The notes beneath the pieces were generated by a model. It had not been told where the DNA came from and searched no databases. It was given only the letters and a program-made list of their open reading frames with translations. The position numbers and the translations under genes are program-made. Shown here in pieces: positions 10,126 to 18,310 of a stretch of 64,000 bases of DNA. The stretch spans positions 62,001 to 126,000 of the forward strand of contig JAOARP010000026.1 of assembly GCA_025210525.1 (NCBI GenBank), written 5' to 3'. Every line of letters starts with the position of its first letter. The first letter of the stretch is position 1. This DNA comes from Marinisporobacter sp. (lineage in GTDB: Bacteria; Bacillota; Clostridia; Peptostreptococcales; Thermotaleaceae).

Positions 10126-10154
10126 TTGACTATGAAAGAAAACATTGGTATAAT
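10126..10154 (+). promoter_or_regulatory. Sigma-A promoter of second S-layer-like gene
   Basis: TTGACT (10126-10131), 17-bp spacer, TATAAT (10149-10154). Predicted start near 10161 gives a 120-nt leader. Confidence 0.85.
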
Positions 10155-10173
10155 CAATAATGTATTTTAGATC

Positions 10174-10249
10174 GTTATTCTTTAAAATCATATTAGAAAA
10201 TAGTGTGATTTTAAAGGATAATGACAATGGTCTGATGTCCTTAAAATCA
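10174..10249 (+). promoter_or_regulatory. 5'-leader hairpin with a possible alternative pairing
   Basis: The left arm at 10174-10190 pairs with the right arm at 10206-10222 over 17 positions (including G-U pairs), with a 15-nt loop. The right-arm sequence TGATTTTAAAGG (10206-10217) can pair instead with CCTTAAAATCA at 10239-10249 apart from one bulge. The ribosome site (AAAAGGAGG near 10264) is outside both. It may stabilise an abundant mRNA or act as a switch. Confidence 0.5.
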
Positions 10250-10281
10250 AAAAAACAAAATTAAAAGGAGGATTTATTACA

Positions 10282-12567
10282 ATGAAGAGAAAATTATCTC
10301 TATTATTGGTACTTGCTATGATCTTGACGTTAGTACCAATGAGCGCATTCGCTGCTACTGATAACAGCGTAAATAAGGTGCCAAAAGTTGCAGATGATTA
10401 CAAATTCAAGAAAGTAGCAGATGCACCTCAATTAAGAATTGAAGAAGACAATAACGATGAGTTTGGTGCTTCTACAAACAAACAAACATTTAGATTGAAA
10501 TTAGAAAATGCTGAGTGGATAGGTGATTTTGATTCAAACAGTAGTGATGTATTCACACTAAATAATGGTACTACTACTACTAAAGATTTTGAAGCAGCTA
10601 TGCAAGATCTTCAAGCAAATACATTTGTTACAAAGCGTACAGATACTACTGTAGAAGTAACAGTCTATGGAGATGATACAGCTAACAACAAAATAGCATA
10701 CAAAATTCCGATGCTTGTAGAAATGAAAGGCAAAGGAGATGCTAAAGTAACTGTAGACCCAAGAGATAGTGTTATTTCTGGTGCGACTTATACAATTGCA
10801 GTTGGAGCAGGTGGAGATACTACAGCAAGCATTGATGATGTAGAAGATTTCACTGATAATGTAACAATTAAGGACATCGAGATTGAAGAAACTAATGTAG
10901 GTGCTCTTGGTAATATGACTGGTAGCAAAATTAAGTTAAAATTACCATCAGATTTCAAATGGAGTGCAGATATGAAATCTGAATTAAAAGATAGTGATAA
11001 AACAAATGCATCAGTTGAATTTTCTGGTGGATTCCCTGCTACACCTAGTGTTACTAAAGTAGATATTCCTGATGATAGAACGATGGAAATTTATGTAACA
11101 GCTCAAGAATCTGTAGGTTCTAGAGGATCTATATTCTTAAAAGGATTAAAATTCACTGCTAAATCTGATGCAGAGTATGGAGATGTAACATTAGATATTA
11201 GTGGAGACGATATTTCAAGTGCAGATTTAGTAGTTGCTAAATACTGTGACTATGATGTTGTAATAAAAGCAGATGGAGATGCAAAAGAATTAGTTTCAGG
11301 TAGAATGAATACTGCTTGGAGTGATGATGATCACAAGTTACAAACATTAATCATTAAAGAAGAAGTAGAAAATGCATGGTTAACAGAAAGAAAAACTAAA
11401 GTAGAGTTCCCAGCTTGGGTGAAAATTTTAGGTGTAGAATTAACAAATGACAGTGATAAAATTGTTAGTGTTAAGGACATTGAAGGAACAATGAAGCCAG
11501 GATCAAAAGTTGCATTAACTGATAAAGGTGACAATTATGTAGAATTCACAGTTGTTAAAGGTGATGGTTCAAACGGAGCTAGTAAAGGTAAAGCAGAAGT
11601 TTACTTGAAGTTCTTTGTTTCTGTGAAAGCTGGAAAATCTGGAGATATCGTTGCTAAGGTATCTGGAAGAGCAGTACCTAAGGAAGGCGAAGTTGTATTA
11701 GGTAAAGCAATTGCACCTGTAAGTGTTGAAGCTAATGGTGGAGAAGTAAGAACAGGTATCAAAGGACAAGAAATTGGTGATATCGTTATTAAGGAAGCTA
11801 AAAAAGAAGCAATTAAAAAAGGAAGCTTACAAGTAGAATTAGGTGACGGTGTTGAGTGGGCAACTACTCCAAAAGTAACTGTAACTGAAGGTACTATTGA
11901 TTTAGACGAAGAAGGAATTGATACTGATGGTTCAGTATTAACAATTCCAGTAGATAGCGATAGTTCTAAGCCTGCAACTATTAAGATTACTGGAGTAAAA
12001 GTAGATTTAGATCGTACAATTCCAGAAGGCGATGTAAAAGTTGAAATTAAAGGATTACCAGTTGTAGAAAATAACTATAGTAAATCAGGTACTGAGAAAG
12101 AACTAAAAGATGGATATTTTGATGAAGCTACTGCAGCTGAAGGTGTTGTAGCTACAGTAATTACTCCAGCTGATGCGAATACTAAAGCAAAAGCAGAAGT
12201 TAAATTCGTGATCGGAAATGCTGAATTCCAAGTTGGAGAAGAAGTGAAAACTGCTGATGTTGCTCCATATATCAAAGATGGTAGAACTATGTTATCGTTA
12301 AGATACGTAGCAGAAGCTATGGGAGTAGCAAATGAAAACATTATGTGGGATGGAGCTAGCAGAACTGTTACAATTTTCAAAGGTGACAGAGTTGCTAAAG
12401 TAGCAATCGGAAGCAAAGAATTAATGGTTAACGGTACTCCAGTTATGATGGATACTGCTGCTGAAATCAAAGATGGAAGAACTTGTCTACCACTTAGCTA
12501 TGTAGCTAAAGCACTAGGTGCAGAAGTTGAGTGGGAGGGAGCTACTAAAACAGTAACTCTTAAGTAG
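10282..12567 (+). CDS. S-layer-like secreted protein with C-terminal stalk domains, paralog 2
   Basis: A 761-residue exported protein with signal peptide MKRKLSLLLVLAMILTLVPM, cut probably after AFA. It is a full-length paralog of the gene at 7725: both share blocks such as APQLRIEE, VTVDPRDSVI, VEDFTDNVTIKDI and ENAWLTERKT. It is about 40 residues longer, through insertions near residues 85-100, 240-260 and 400-420. Two stalk units close the protein (about 640-761; DGRTMLSLRYVAEA and DGRTCLPLSYVAKA). The second unit has a single cysteine, rare in surface proteins of this type. It is expressed from its own strong promoter(s) with a long leader. Likely a second S-layer subunit or an alternative version of the first. 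Confidence 0.8.
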   Translation: MKRKLSLLLVLAMILTLVPMSAFAATDNSVNKVPKVADDYKFKKVADAPQLRIEEDNNDEFGASTNKQTFRLKLENAEWIGDFDSNSSDVFTLNNGTTTTKDFEAAMQDLQANTFVTKRTDTTVEVTVYGDDTANNKIAYKIPMLVEMKGKGDAKVTVDPRDSVISGATYTIAVGAGGDTTASIDDVEDFTDNVTIKDIEIEETNVGALGNMTGSKIKLKLPSDFKWSADMKSELKDSDKTNASVEFSGGFPATPSVTKVDIPDDRTMEIYVTAQESVGSRGSIFLKGLKFTAKSDAEYGDVTLDISGDDISSADLVVAKYCDYDVVIKADGDAKELVSGRMNTAWSDDDHKLQTLIIKEEVENAWLTERKTKVEFPAWVKILGVELTNDSDKIVSVKDIEGTMKPGSKVALTDKGDNYVEFTVVKGDGSNGASKGKAEVYLKFFVSVKAGKSGDIVAKVSGRAVPKEGEVVLGKAIAPVSVEANGGEVRTGIKGQEIGDIVIKEAKKEAIKKGSLQVELGDGVEWATTPKVTVTEGTIDLDEEGIDTDGSVLTIPVDSDSSKPATIKITGVKVDLDRTIPEGDVKVEIKGLPVVENNYSKSGTEKELKDGYFDEATAAEGVVATVITPADANTKAKAEVKFVIGNAEFQVGEEVKTADVAPYIKDGRTMLSLRYVAEAMGVANENIMWDGASRTVTIFKGDRVAKVAIGSKELMVNGTPVMMDTAAEIKDGRTCLPLSYVAKALGAEVEWEGATKTVTLK

Positions 12568-12575
12568 TAGATTTA

Positions 12576-12608
12576 AAAAGGGAGTCTATATAGACTCTCT
12601 TTTTTTCT
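12576..12608 (+). terminator. Terminator of second S-layer-like gene
   Basis: AGAGAGTC-type arms (GGGAGTCTATATAGACTCTC) followed by seven Ts. The stem is nearly palindromic. Confidence 0.85.
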
Positions 12609-12609
12609 T

Positions 12610-12653
12610 GTAATGAAAATGTAATGGTATTATATACAATTTTTTTATATAAT
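12610..12653 (+). promoter_or_regulatory. GTAAT direct repeats and -10 box before stalk/TolC-like gene
   Basis: GTAATG starts at 12610 and 12621 (11 bp apart). TATAAT is at 12648-12653, 27 bp after the second repeat, the same geometry as at 9974/10001. No consensus -35 box is present, which suggests an activator-dependent promoter. Confidence 0.5.
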
Positions 12654-12687
12654 GATGATAGAACAAAGTAAAGAAAGGAAGTATTAT

Positions 12688-14262
12688 ATGAAGAAAAAAG
12701 TGAATAAGTTTATTTGTATCCTTTCTATGGTTATTTTTTTATCATCTAATATGGGTATAGCAATGGAAAATATAAAGCTACCACAAAATATGAATGAAAA
12801 AATTATGAAAGAAGTAAAGGTTTATGTAAATGATAAGAACTATAATGAGGAAGGGGCAATCAAGCAATTAGAAGTCATACCATACATAAACGATAATTGT
12901 TTTATGGTACCGATAAATTTTGTAATGGAGTTAGCAGGGATATCAAAAGATAGCATATCATGGGATGAAGTAAAAAAAATGATGACTATTTTCAAGGGAC
13001 AAAAAATCATACAAATTGAAGTGGATAGTAATATATTAGTTATAGATGGTGAAAAAATAACTATGGGTACAGATGTAGAAATGAAAGATGGGCATATGAT
13101 GGTTCCGCTAAAATCTATAGGAAAAGTATTAAATCTTTCAATAAAAAAGAACCATAAGGCAACAACAGCTAGTATATTTATTGAAAAAGAACAAGTAAAA
13201 GAAGATAGATGGGATTATACATATGAAAATTTACTTGAACGAGCATTAAAGAATAGTAGAGATTTAAAATCAGCAGAGATGGACATAGAGCGTACAGAGA
13301 TTATAAGGGATGATGCAAACGATGATACCGATGCCATTCCGTTAAGTTATGGAGTAGGAGCAGCAGAACTACCAGCAAATGCAGCGTATTTGAAATTTAG
13401 TAAAGCAGATTTTGAACATCAACTAGCAGAAAAAGGTGCAAAGAAGATAAAAGAAAAAATTGCATATGATGTAAAGGATGCTTATTATAATGTATTAAAG
13501 AGTGAAGACAATAAAAAGCTGGCAAAAATGGGTTTAGCGTTGATGAGTGAGAAAAAACATCTGATAGATTTGAATAATAGAGAAGGTTTTGCAAGTGATA
13601 TTGAAAAAAGACAGATACAAAGAGAATATGAAGAAGCAAAAAAACAATATAACTTAGGTCAAAAAGAGTTGGAGAAAGCTTACGATAAGCTAAATCACTT
13701 AGTAGGCCTAGATATAAAAGAAAGATATATATTAAAAGATGAATTGATATTTGAAAAGGATATGAATGAAGATGTGGATATACATATTTTAAGGACTATA
13801 GAGAATAGTTCTGATATATGGGCGCTTGAAAAAATTATTAGATTGAAAGATTTAGATGTAAATTTACATGTTTTTAATTTAGATATGAGAACAAAATGGA
13901 GCTTTGGAATAGATCCATACGATGCAAAAGAAATAGATGCAAAAATGGCAGAAGTAAAGCTTGGAAAAGCAAAGCAACAATATGAGAAAAGCTTGAGAGA
14001 ACTATATGTAAATTTAAGTCAGTTGAAGGAGCAGTATGAAAAAGAAGTTATTTTATATGAAAAAGCAAAAGATGATTTAAAAATAGCAAAGCTTAATGTG
14101 GAAGTTGGAAATGAATTACCCATTATAGAAAAAAAAGCAATATTACAATTAGAAAAAATTAAGAAGCAATTAAGAGAAAAAATTATGATATATAATAAAG
14201 TGACTATGGTTTATGAAAAACCTTGGATTATGAATCAAAAGGAAAATAAAAAAGAAGAATAG
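12688..14262 (+). CDS. Exported protein: N-terminal stalk domains plus TolC-like helical domain, paralog 1
   Basis: A 524-residue protein with signal peptide MKKKVNKFICILSMVIFLSS. Two stalk-type units follow (about 35-150; VNDKNYNEEGAIKQLEVIPYI, then ISWDEVKKMMTIFKG and KDGHMMVPLKSIGKVL). The C-terminal 330 residues are long charged helices with the pattern of outer-membrane efflux proteins (TolC/PF02321): YENLLERALKNSRDLKSAEM, IAYDVKDAYYNVLKSEDN, KRQIQREYEEAKKQYNLGQK and NVEVGNELPIIEKKAILQLE. The stalk module corresponds to the one at the C-terminus of the S-layer-like proteins. ATG 12688 is chosen because AAAGGAAG precedes it; the frame is open upstream only into the promoter. A monoderm needs no outer-membrane channel, so the role is unknown. 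Confidence 0.75.
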   Translation: MKKKVNKFICILSMVIFLSSNMGIAMENIKLPQNMNEKIMKEVKVYVNDKNYNEEGAIKQLEVIPYINDNCFMVPINFVMELAGISKDSISWDEVKKMMTIFKGQKIIQIEVDSNILVIDGEKITMGTDVEMKDGHMMVPLKSIGKVLNLSIKKNHKATTASIFIEKEQVKEDRWDYTYENLLERALKNSRDLKSAEMDIERTEIIRDDANDDTDAIPLSYGVGAAELPANAAYLKFSKADFEHQLAEKGAKKIKEKIAYDVKDAYYNVLKSEDNKKLAKMGLALMSEKKHLIDLNNREGFASDIEKRQIQREYEEAKKQYNLGQKELEKAYDKLNHLVGLDIKERYILKDELIFEKDMNEDVDIHILRTIENSSDIWALEKIIRLKDLDVNLHVFNLDMRTKWSFGIDPYDAKEIDAKMAEVKLGKAKQQYEKSLRELYVNLSQLKEQYEKEVILYEKAKDDLKIAKLNVEVGNELPIIEKKAILQLEKIKKQLREKIMIYNKVTMVYEKPWIMNQKENKKEE

Positions 14263-14274
14263 AGGAGGGGGATT

Positions 14275-14979
14275 ATGAAAAGATATAAACAATTAATTGT
14301 AGGTTTAGTGGTAGGAAGTATGTTAGGTATGGGAGGGAGTGTCTTTGCTGAAAATTCTTCTGTAATTTCTGTTTTTGTGAAAAAAGCGATTCATTTTGAG
14401 TTTAATGGAGAAAAAAAAGAACTTCCAAAGGATACACAAGCGTTTAGTTATAAAGGAAATACTTATCTTCCTGTGAAATTTATTGCACAAAATTTAGACA
14501 CGGAGTTAAAATGGGATCAAAAAACAAAGGTGCTTTCGTTTACAGCAAAGAAAAAAGAAGATGAAAATGTAGCACAGCAATCCAAAAAAAATGATTATAA
14601 GGAATTGCCTATAAAAAAATTGGTAGGAGATGCATGGGTTGAAATTACAGGAATTAATGTGAATGAAAATGATGGATTTGCATGGGTTTATTTAGAAGTT
14701 GAAAACAAAAAAGAAATACCTATTCAAATAGATCAGATGAGAACAAAGATTATATTAGAAGATGAAATATACGAACAATCAACTCTAAGGAATATAATAA
14801 ATCCATATGATAATATATGGTTTAATGATATTCGAAAAGATGATGAAATCAATGGGTTTATTAAGATGCCTCTACCTAAGGATGGCAAAAAATTAGAAAA
14901 TTTCACACTTGTTTTAAATGTGATTCAAAATGATGAAAAACAAAAAAAGACAGAAGTGAAATTTAATATAGCTAAGTAA
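14275..14979 (+). CDS. Exported stalk-domain protein of unknown function
   Basis: A 234-residue protein with signal peptide ending VFA near residue 25. One copper-amine-oxidase-N/stalk unit lies at about 30-92 (FSYKGNTYLPVKFIAQNLDT, then LKWDQKTKVLSF). The C-terminal half (about 110-234) looks like an immunoglobulin-like or DUF4352-type beta domain (VEITGINVNENDGFAWVYLE, then a conserved-looking NPYDNIWFNDI). The ATG follows GAGGAGGGGG and lies 12 bp after the stalk/TolC-like gene, so the two are co-transcribed. It may act with that protein on the surface. No enzyme motif is visible. Confidence 0.65.
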   Translation: MKRYKQLIVGLVVGSMLGMGGSVFAENSSVISVFVKKAIHFEFNGEKKELPKDTQAFSYKGNTYLPVKFIAQNLDTELKWDQKTKVLSFTAKKKEDENVAQQSKKNDYKELPIKKLVGDAWVEITGINVNENDGFAWVYLEVENKKEIPIQIDQMRTKIILEDEIYEQSTLRNIINPYDNIWFNDIRKDDEINGFIKMPLPKDGKKLENFTLVLNVIQNDEKQKKTEVKFNIAK

Positions 14980-15005
14980 GGATTGAATGGCAGTTAATGA
15001 ACATA

Positions 15006-15049
15006 TAAAAAAATCCAAGAAAGATTCATTCTACTTGGATTTTTTATAT
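15006..15049 (+). terminator. Terminator of stalk/TolC-like operon
   Basis: AAAAAATCCAAG and CTTGGATTTTTT arms around a 14-nt loop, ending in a T run. Confidence 0.85.
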
Positions 15050-15090
15050 AGAACAAATCTTAACAAATTATTAAGAAAATAGTCAAAACG

Positions 15091-15119
15091 TTGAAGGACA
15101 AAAAAATAGGTGATATAAT
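15091..15119 (+). promoter_or_regulatory. Sigma-A promoter of second stalk/TolC-like gene
   Basis: TTGAAG (15091-15096), 17-bp spacer, TATAAT (15114-15119). It lies inside an upstream extension of the reading frame, which shows that translation starts further downstream. Confidence 0.8.
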
Positions 15120-15168
15120 GAATTCAAATAAAAGATATAACCATAAATATATAGAAAGGAAGTCCTAT

Positions 15169-16707
15169 ATGAATAAAAAAGTAAAAAAAATAGCTTGTGC
15201 TTTATCAATAGCTACAGCATTATCCTTTAATACGGCAGCAGCATTAGAAACAGTGAAGCTACCTACAGAACTTGAAGCGACATTAACAGAGGAAATAAAT
15301 ATAATTATAGGTAATGATGAATATAAACAAGGAAATATAGTAAAAACATTCAATGTAGCTCCTTATATGCAAGGGGAAATACCTATGTTACCGTTAGATT
15401 TTGCAGTAGAGCTTGCAGGGATGAAGAAAAAAAATATGGAGTGGGATGATCAAAAAAAGATCATGACAATTTTCAAAGGAAATGAAATCATTCAATTAAC
15501 TCTAGGGAATGCTATGATTAGTGAAAATGGCAATAAAGTTGATATAGGTATAGCACCAGAAATGAAAAATGAGACTGTTATGGTACCTATAGCTTTTATA
15601 AATAAAGTATTAGGTACAAAAGCAAATTGGAATAGTGTGTCTAAGACTATCTCTATCAAAGTAAAAAAAGAAAATAAAGAAGAGGAAAGTATCAGCTGGG
15701 ATTATACATATCAAAGCTTATTAGACAAAGCATTAAAAAATAGTAAAGACTTAAAGAAAGCAGAGATGGCAGTAGATCGTGCAGACCATGTAAAAGAAGA
15801 TGCTGGGGATGATATTAGGTATAGGACGCCAGCACAGGATGATTTGAGTGGAAGTAATGCATTTAATAAGTCTTACATGGGATTCAAAGGAGCAGAGATA
15901 GAGCTTCAAAATGCGGAAAAACAAGTAAATGTAGTAAAAGATAAAATTGCATATGATGTAAAAACTGCATATTATAATGTATTAAAAAATGAAGATGCCA
16001 AGAAAGTAGCCAAATTAAAAATGGAAGTACAAAATGAAAATATGCAGCATGCAAATATAAAATATGAATATGGAACGATTAGTGAACTAGACAAAATTCA
16101 AGCAAAAAGAGATTATGAAGAAGCTAAAAAACAGTATGAATTAGCAATAAAAGAATTAGATAAAGCATATGAAGTTTTAAATAATTTAGTAGGACTAGAT
16201 TTAAAAGATCGATATATAGTAAAAGATGCAGTAGCTTTTGAGAAAATTAAGGATAATGATGTAGAAGGACACATAGTAAGAATGATTGCAGAAAGCCCTG
16301 ACATATGGGCACTGCAAAAAAGTATAGAATTAAAAGATTTAGGCGTAAAATTATATGTTGCTAATGCAGGAGAAAATTATGATGCTAAGGAAATAGATGT
16401 AAAAACAGCAGAAATTACTTTAAGTAGTACCAAAGAAGCATATGAGAAAAATATAAAAAGCTTGTATACTTCTTTAAAGCAACTAGAAGATCAATATGAA
16501 ACAAATAAAATTGCTTATGAAAAAGCAAAAGATGATTATAAAAAGGCAGAAATGAACTTAGAAGTAGGAAATATTGCGCCAATAGCTTTGAAAAATGCAA
16601 ACCTTCAATTAGAAAATACAAAAAAACAAGTAAGAGAAAAAATAATGGACTATAATACTGCTGCTATGCAATATAATAAGTTTTGGATTGCATCAGCTGG
16701 CAAATAA
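15169..16707 (+). CDS. Exported protein: N-terminal stalk domains plus TolC-like helical domain, paralog 2
   Basis: A 512-residue paralog of the protein at 12688, with the same architecture. Signal peptide MNKKVKKIACALSIATALSF, probable cleavage near TAAA. Stalk pair about 40-160 (IIIGNDEYKQGNIVKTFNVA; WDDQKKIMTIFKG). TolC-like helices from about 180 (WDYTYQSLLDKALKNSKDLK, DKIAYDVKTAYYNVLKNEDA, DKIQAKRDYEEAKKQYELAI, NLEVGNIAPIALKNANLQLE). The helical hairpins contain the small-polar pattern and internal duplication expected of an OEP fold. The ATG is preceded by AGAAAGGAAG. It has its own promoter and terminator, unlike paralog 1. Function is unknown; periplasmic-like bridging between membrane and S-layer is a possibility. 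Confidence 0.75.
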   Translation: MNKKVKKIACALSIATALSFNTAAALETVKLPTELEATLTEEINIIIGNDEYKQGNIVKTFNVAPYMQGEIPMLPLDFAVELAGMKKKNMEWDDQKKIMTIFKGNEIIQLTLGNAMISENGNKVDIGIAPEMKNETVMVPIAFINKVLGTKANWNSVSKTISIKVKKENKEEESISWDYTYQSLLDKALKNSKDLKKAEMAVDRADHVKEDAGDDIRYRTPAQDDLSGSNAFNKSYMGFKGAEIELQNAEKQVNVVKDKIAYDVKTAYYNVLKNEDAKKVAKLKMEVQNENMQHANIKYEYGTISELDKIQAKRDYEEAKKQYELAIKELDKAYEVLNNLVGLDLKDRYIVKDAVAFEKIKDNDVEGHIVRMIAESPDIWALQKSIELKDLGVKLYVANAGENYDAKEIDVKTAEITLSSTKEAYEKNIKSLYTSLKQLEDQYETNKIAYEKAKDDYKKAEMNLEVGNIAPIALKNANLQLENTKKQVREKIMDYNTAAMQYNKFWIASAGK

Positions 16708-16740
16708 GCTAAATAGATTATACAAAAACAGATAAAAATA

Positions 16741-16798
16741 CAAAAATATCCTATAGGGTAGATAAATACAAACATGTACTCTGTAGGATATTTTTATA
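16741..16798 (+). terminator. Terminator after second stalk/TolC-like gene
   Basis: AAAATATCCTA and TAGGATATTTTT arms with a nested CAGAG/CTCTG-like extension and a long loop, ending in TTTTTATA. Confidence 0.7.
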
Positions 16799-16902
16799 TA
16801 CGTTAGAAAAATAAGAATAGTATGAAAGTTAAAAAGGATTTTGTGAAAAAAAGTAGAAGTCATAAATGGACTACTAAAAATCAATAAAAAGGAGATGGAA
16901 AA

Positions 16903-18009
16903 ATGAAAAAAACAATATCAGTATTGTTGGTGGGGATTCTGATGATATGCATGTCTATATTAAGCTATGCCACAAATAATGAGATTAAAGTATCGGTAGA
17001 TGATAAAATCTTATCATTTGATGTACAACCTCAGATTGTAGAAGGAAGAACCTTAGTACCATTTAGAGGTATATTTGAAGCATTAGGATCAGATGTAGAT
17101 TGGGATGGAGAAAATAAAACAGCTATTGGAATGAGAGGGAATATAATTATCAAATTACCTATTGGAGAGAAAAAAGCTTATAAAAATGATCAACCTGTAG
17201 AGATAGATGTACCAGCAACGATTATTGAAGGAAGAACCTTTGTGCCAGTTCGCTTTATAGCAGAAAGCCTTGGAGCCATGGTGACATGGGATGGAGGAAC
17301 TAAGACTGTAGTAATTAAAGAAATGGGAGAAAAGACATATGTAAAAGATCAAGTAGCGTATGTAGGCGAATCAGGAGGAATTTATACAGGAGATTTTCAA
17401 AATGACAGACCTAATGGAAAAGGAAGTTTTAGATTCTATGAGAGCAATCAGTATAGAGCTCTTAAATATAAGGGAGAATTTAAAAATGGTAGAATGGTAG
17501 GCGAAGGTGTATTTGAGTGGCTTAATGGAGACAAATATATAGGAAAGTTCAACAATAATCAAAAACATGGAGAAGGTACATTGATATATATAAATAGAGA
17601 CTGCTATACAGGAAATTGGAAAGAAGACAAGAAAAGTGATCAAGGGACTATGAAATATGCTAATGGAAATCAATATGAAGGTCAGTGGTTAAATGATCAA
17701 CCAAATGGAAAAGGAATAAAAACTTGGGCTAATGGAGACCACTATGAAGGGAAAATGAAAGATGGCTTAAGGCATGGACAAGGAACTATGGTTTATGCTA
17801 ATGGAGATAGATATGAAGGTTCATGGGAGGAAGATAAATTCTATGGTAAAGGAACTATGAAATATGCCAATAAAGACCAATATGAAGGGGCTTGGAAAGC
17901 AGGGTATAAGGATGGACAAGGAACATTTACAGCTGCTGATGGTAAAGTAACAAAAGGGACGTGGAAAAAGGATGAGTTGATTGAGAACGATGCAGACTGG
18001 AATTTTTAA
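16903..18009 (+). CDS. Exported protein: two stalk domains followed by MORN repeats
   Basis: A 368-residue protein with signal peptide MKKTISVLLVGILMICMSIL. Two textbook stalk units lie at about 25-145 (VEGRTLVPFRGIFEALGSDV, DWDGENKT; IEGRTFVPVRFIAESLGAMV, TWDGGTKTVVI). From about residue 155 there are eight or nine MORN repeats, seen as YTGDF, YKGEF, YIGKF, YTGNW, YEGQW, YEGKM, YEGSW, YEGAW and KGTW, spaced 21-27 residues, each followed by G.G...... MORN repeats in bacteria form extended beta-hairpin rods, often on the surface, and may bind polymers or lipids. ATG follows AAAAGGAGATGG. The stalk plus MORN fusion is unusual; function is unknown. Confidence 0.8.
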   Translation: MKKTISVLLVGILMICMSILSYATNNEIKVSVDDKILSFDVQPQIVEGRTLVPFRGIFEALGSDVDWDGENKTAIGMRGNIIIKLPIGEKKAYKNDQPVEIDVPATIIEGRTFVPVRFIAESLGAMVTWDGGTKTVVIKEMGEKTYVKDQVAYVGESGGIYTGDFQNDRPNGKGSFRFYESNQYRALKYKGEFKNGRMVGEGVFEWLNGDKYIGKFNNNQKHGEGTLIYINRDCYTGNWKEDKKSDQGTMKYANGNQYEGQWLNDQPNGKGIKTWANGDHYEGKMKDGLRHGQGTMVYANGDRYEGSWEEDKFYGKGTMKYANKDQYEGAWKAGYKDGQGTFTAADGKVTKGTWKKDELIENDADWNF

Positions 18010-18310
18010 ATAAACATAATATTGAAGATGGTGAAAAAATAGTAATCAGTAAGAAATAATTGAGAGAATTAAATAATATTCTTCAACCAAAAAATAAAAA
18101 ATATTATGAGATATTCATAAAACACCTTATAGAGTAAGAGAGAAAGTATATTCTATAAGGTGTTTTAATAGAAGCTAGAAAAAAATTGTTTTATATTACT
18201 ATTTCATTACATTTTATAAATAGAAAAAGGATTTTTGTCTAATATATAGAATACTAAAAGATATGCGAAATTAGATAAAATATGTAGATAAAAGGAGGCA
18301 GTTACATAAA
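18010..18310 (+). other. Intergenic region: terminator and reverse-oriented ATTAC repeats
   Basis: This 301-bp gap holds a terminator hairpin and, at 18195 and 18206, two ATTAC motifs 11 bp apart. They are the reverse complement of the GTAAT repeats seen upstream of other surface genes. A weak -10-like TAGAAT lies at 18247. No ORF is supported. Confidence 0.5.
18117..18170 (+). terminator. Terminator of stalk-MORN gene
   Basis: Arms AAAACACCTTATAGAG and CTATAAGGTGTTTTA around a long loop. The stem is AT-rich but perfect over at least 14 bp. Confidence 0.7.

Larger units (their letters stand above)
9891..10281 (+). other. Intergenic region: terminator, phased TGTAAT repeats, two promoters, structured leader
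   Basis: This 391-bp gap contains, in order, the terminator of paralog 1, four helically phased GTAA(T/A) motifs, a -10 box at 10001, a near-consensus sigma-A promoter at 10126-10154 and a long hairpin-forming 5' leader of paralog 2. No ORF is supported. Confidence 0.7.

Noticed and set aside
12075..12470. Minus-strand open frame of 131 codons opposite the stalk domains
   Set aside because: A similar antisense frame appears at 9515-9793 opposite the other paralog, which shows it is a by-product of the stalk codon pattern.
15091..15168. N-terminal extension of the second stalk/TolC-like protein
   Set aside because: The extension covers the sigma-A promoter (TTGAAG at 15091 to TATAAT at 15119), and the signal peptide starts at 15169.
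16693..16884. Minus-strand frame in the gap before the stalk-MORN gene
   Set aside because: It reads through the terminator hairpin and encodes an aromatic-rich sequence without a start site.
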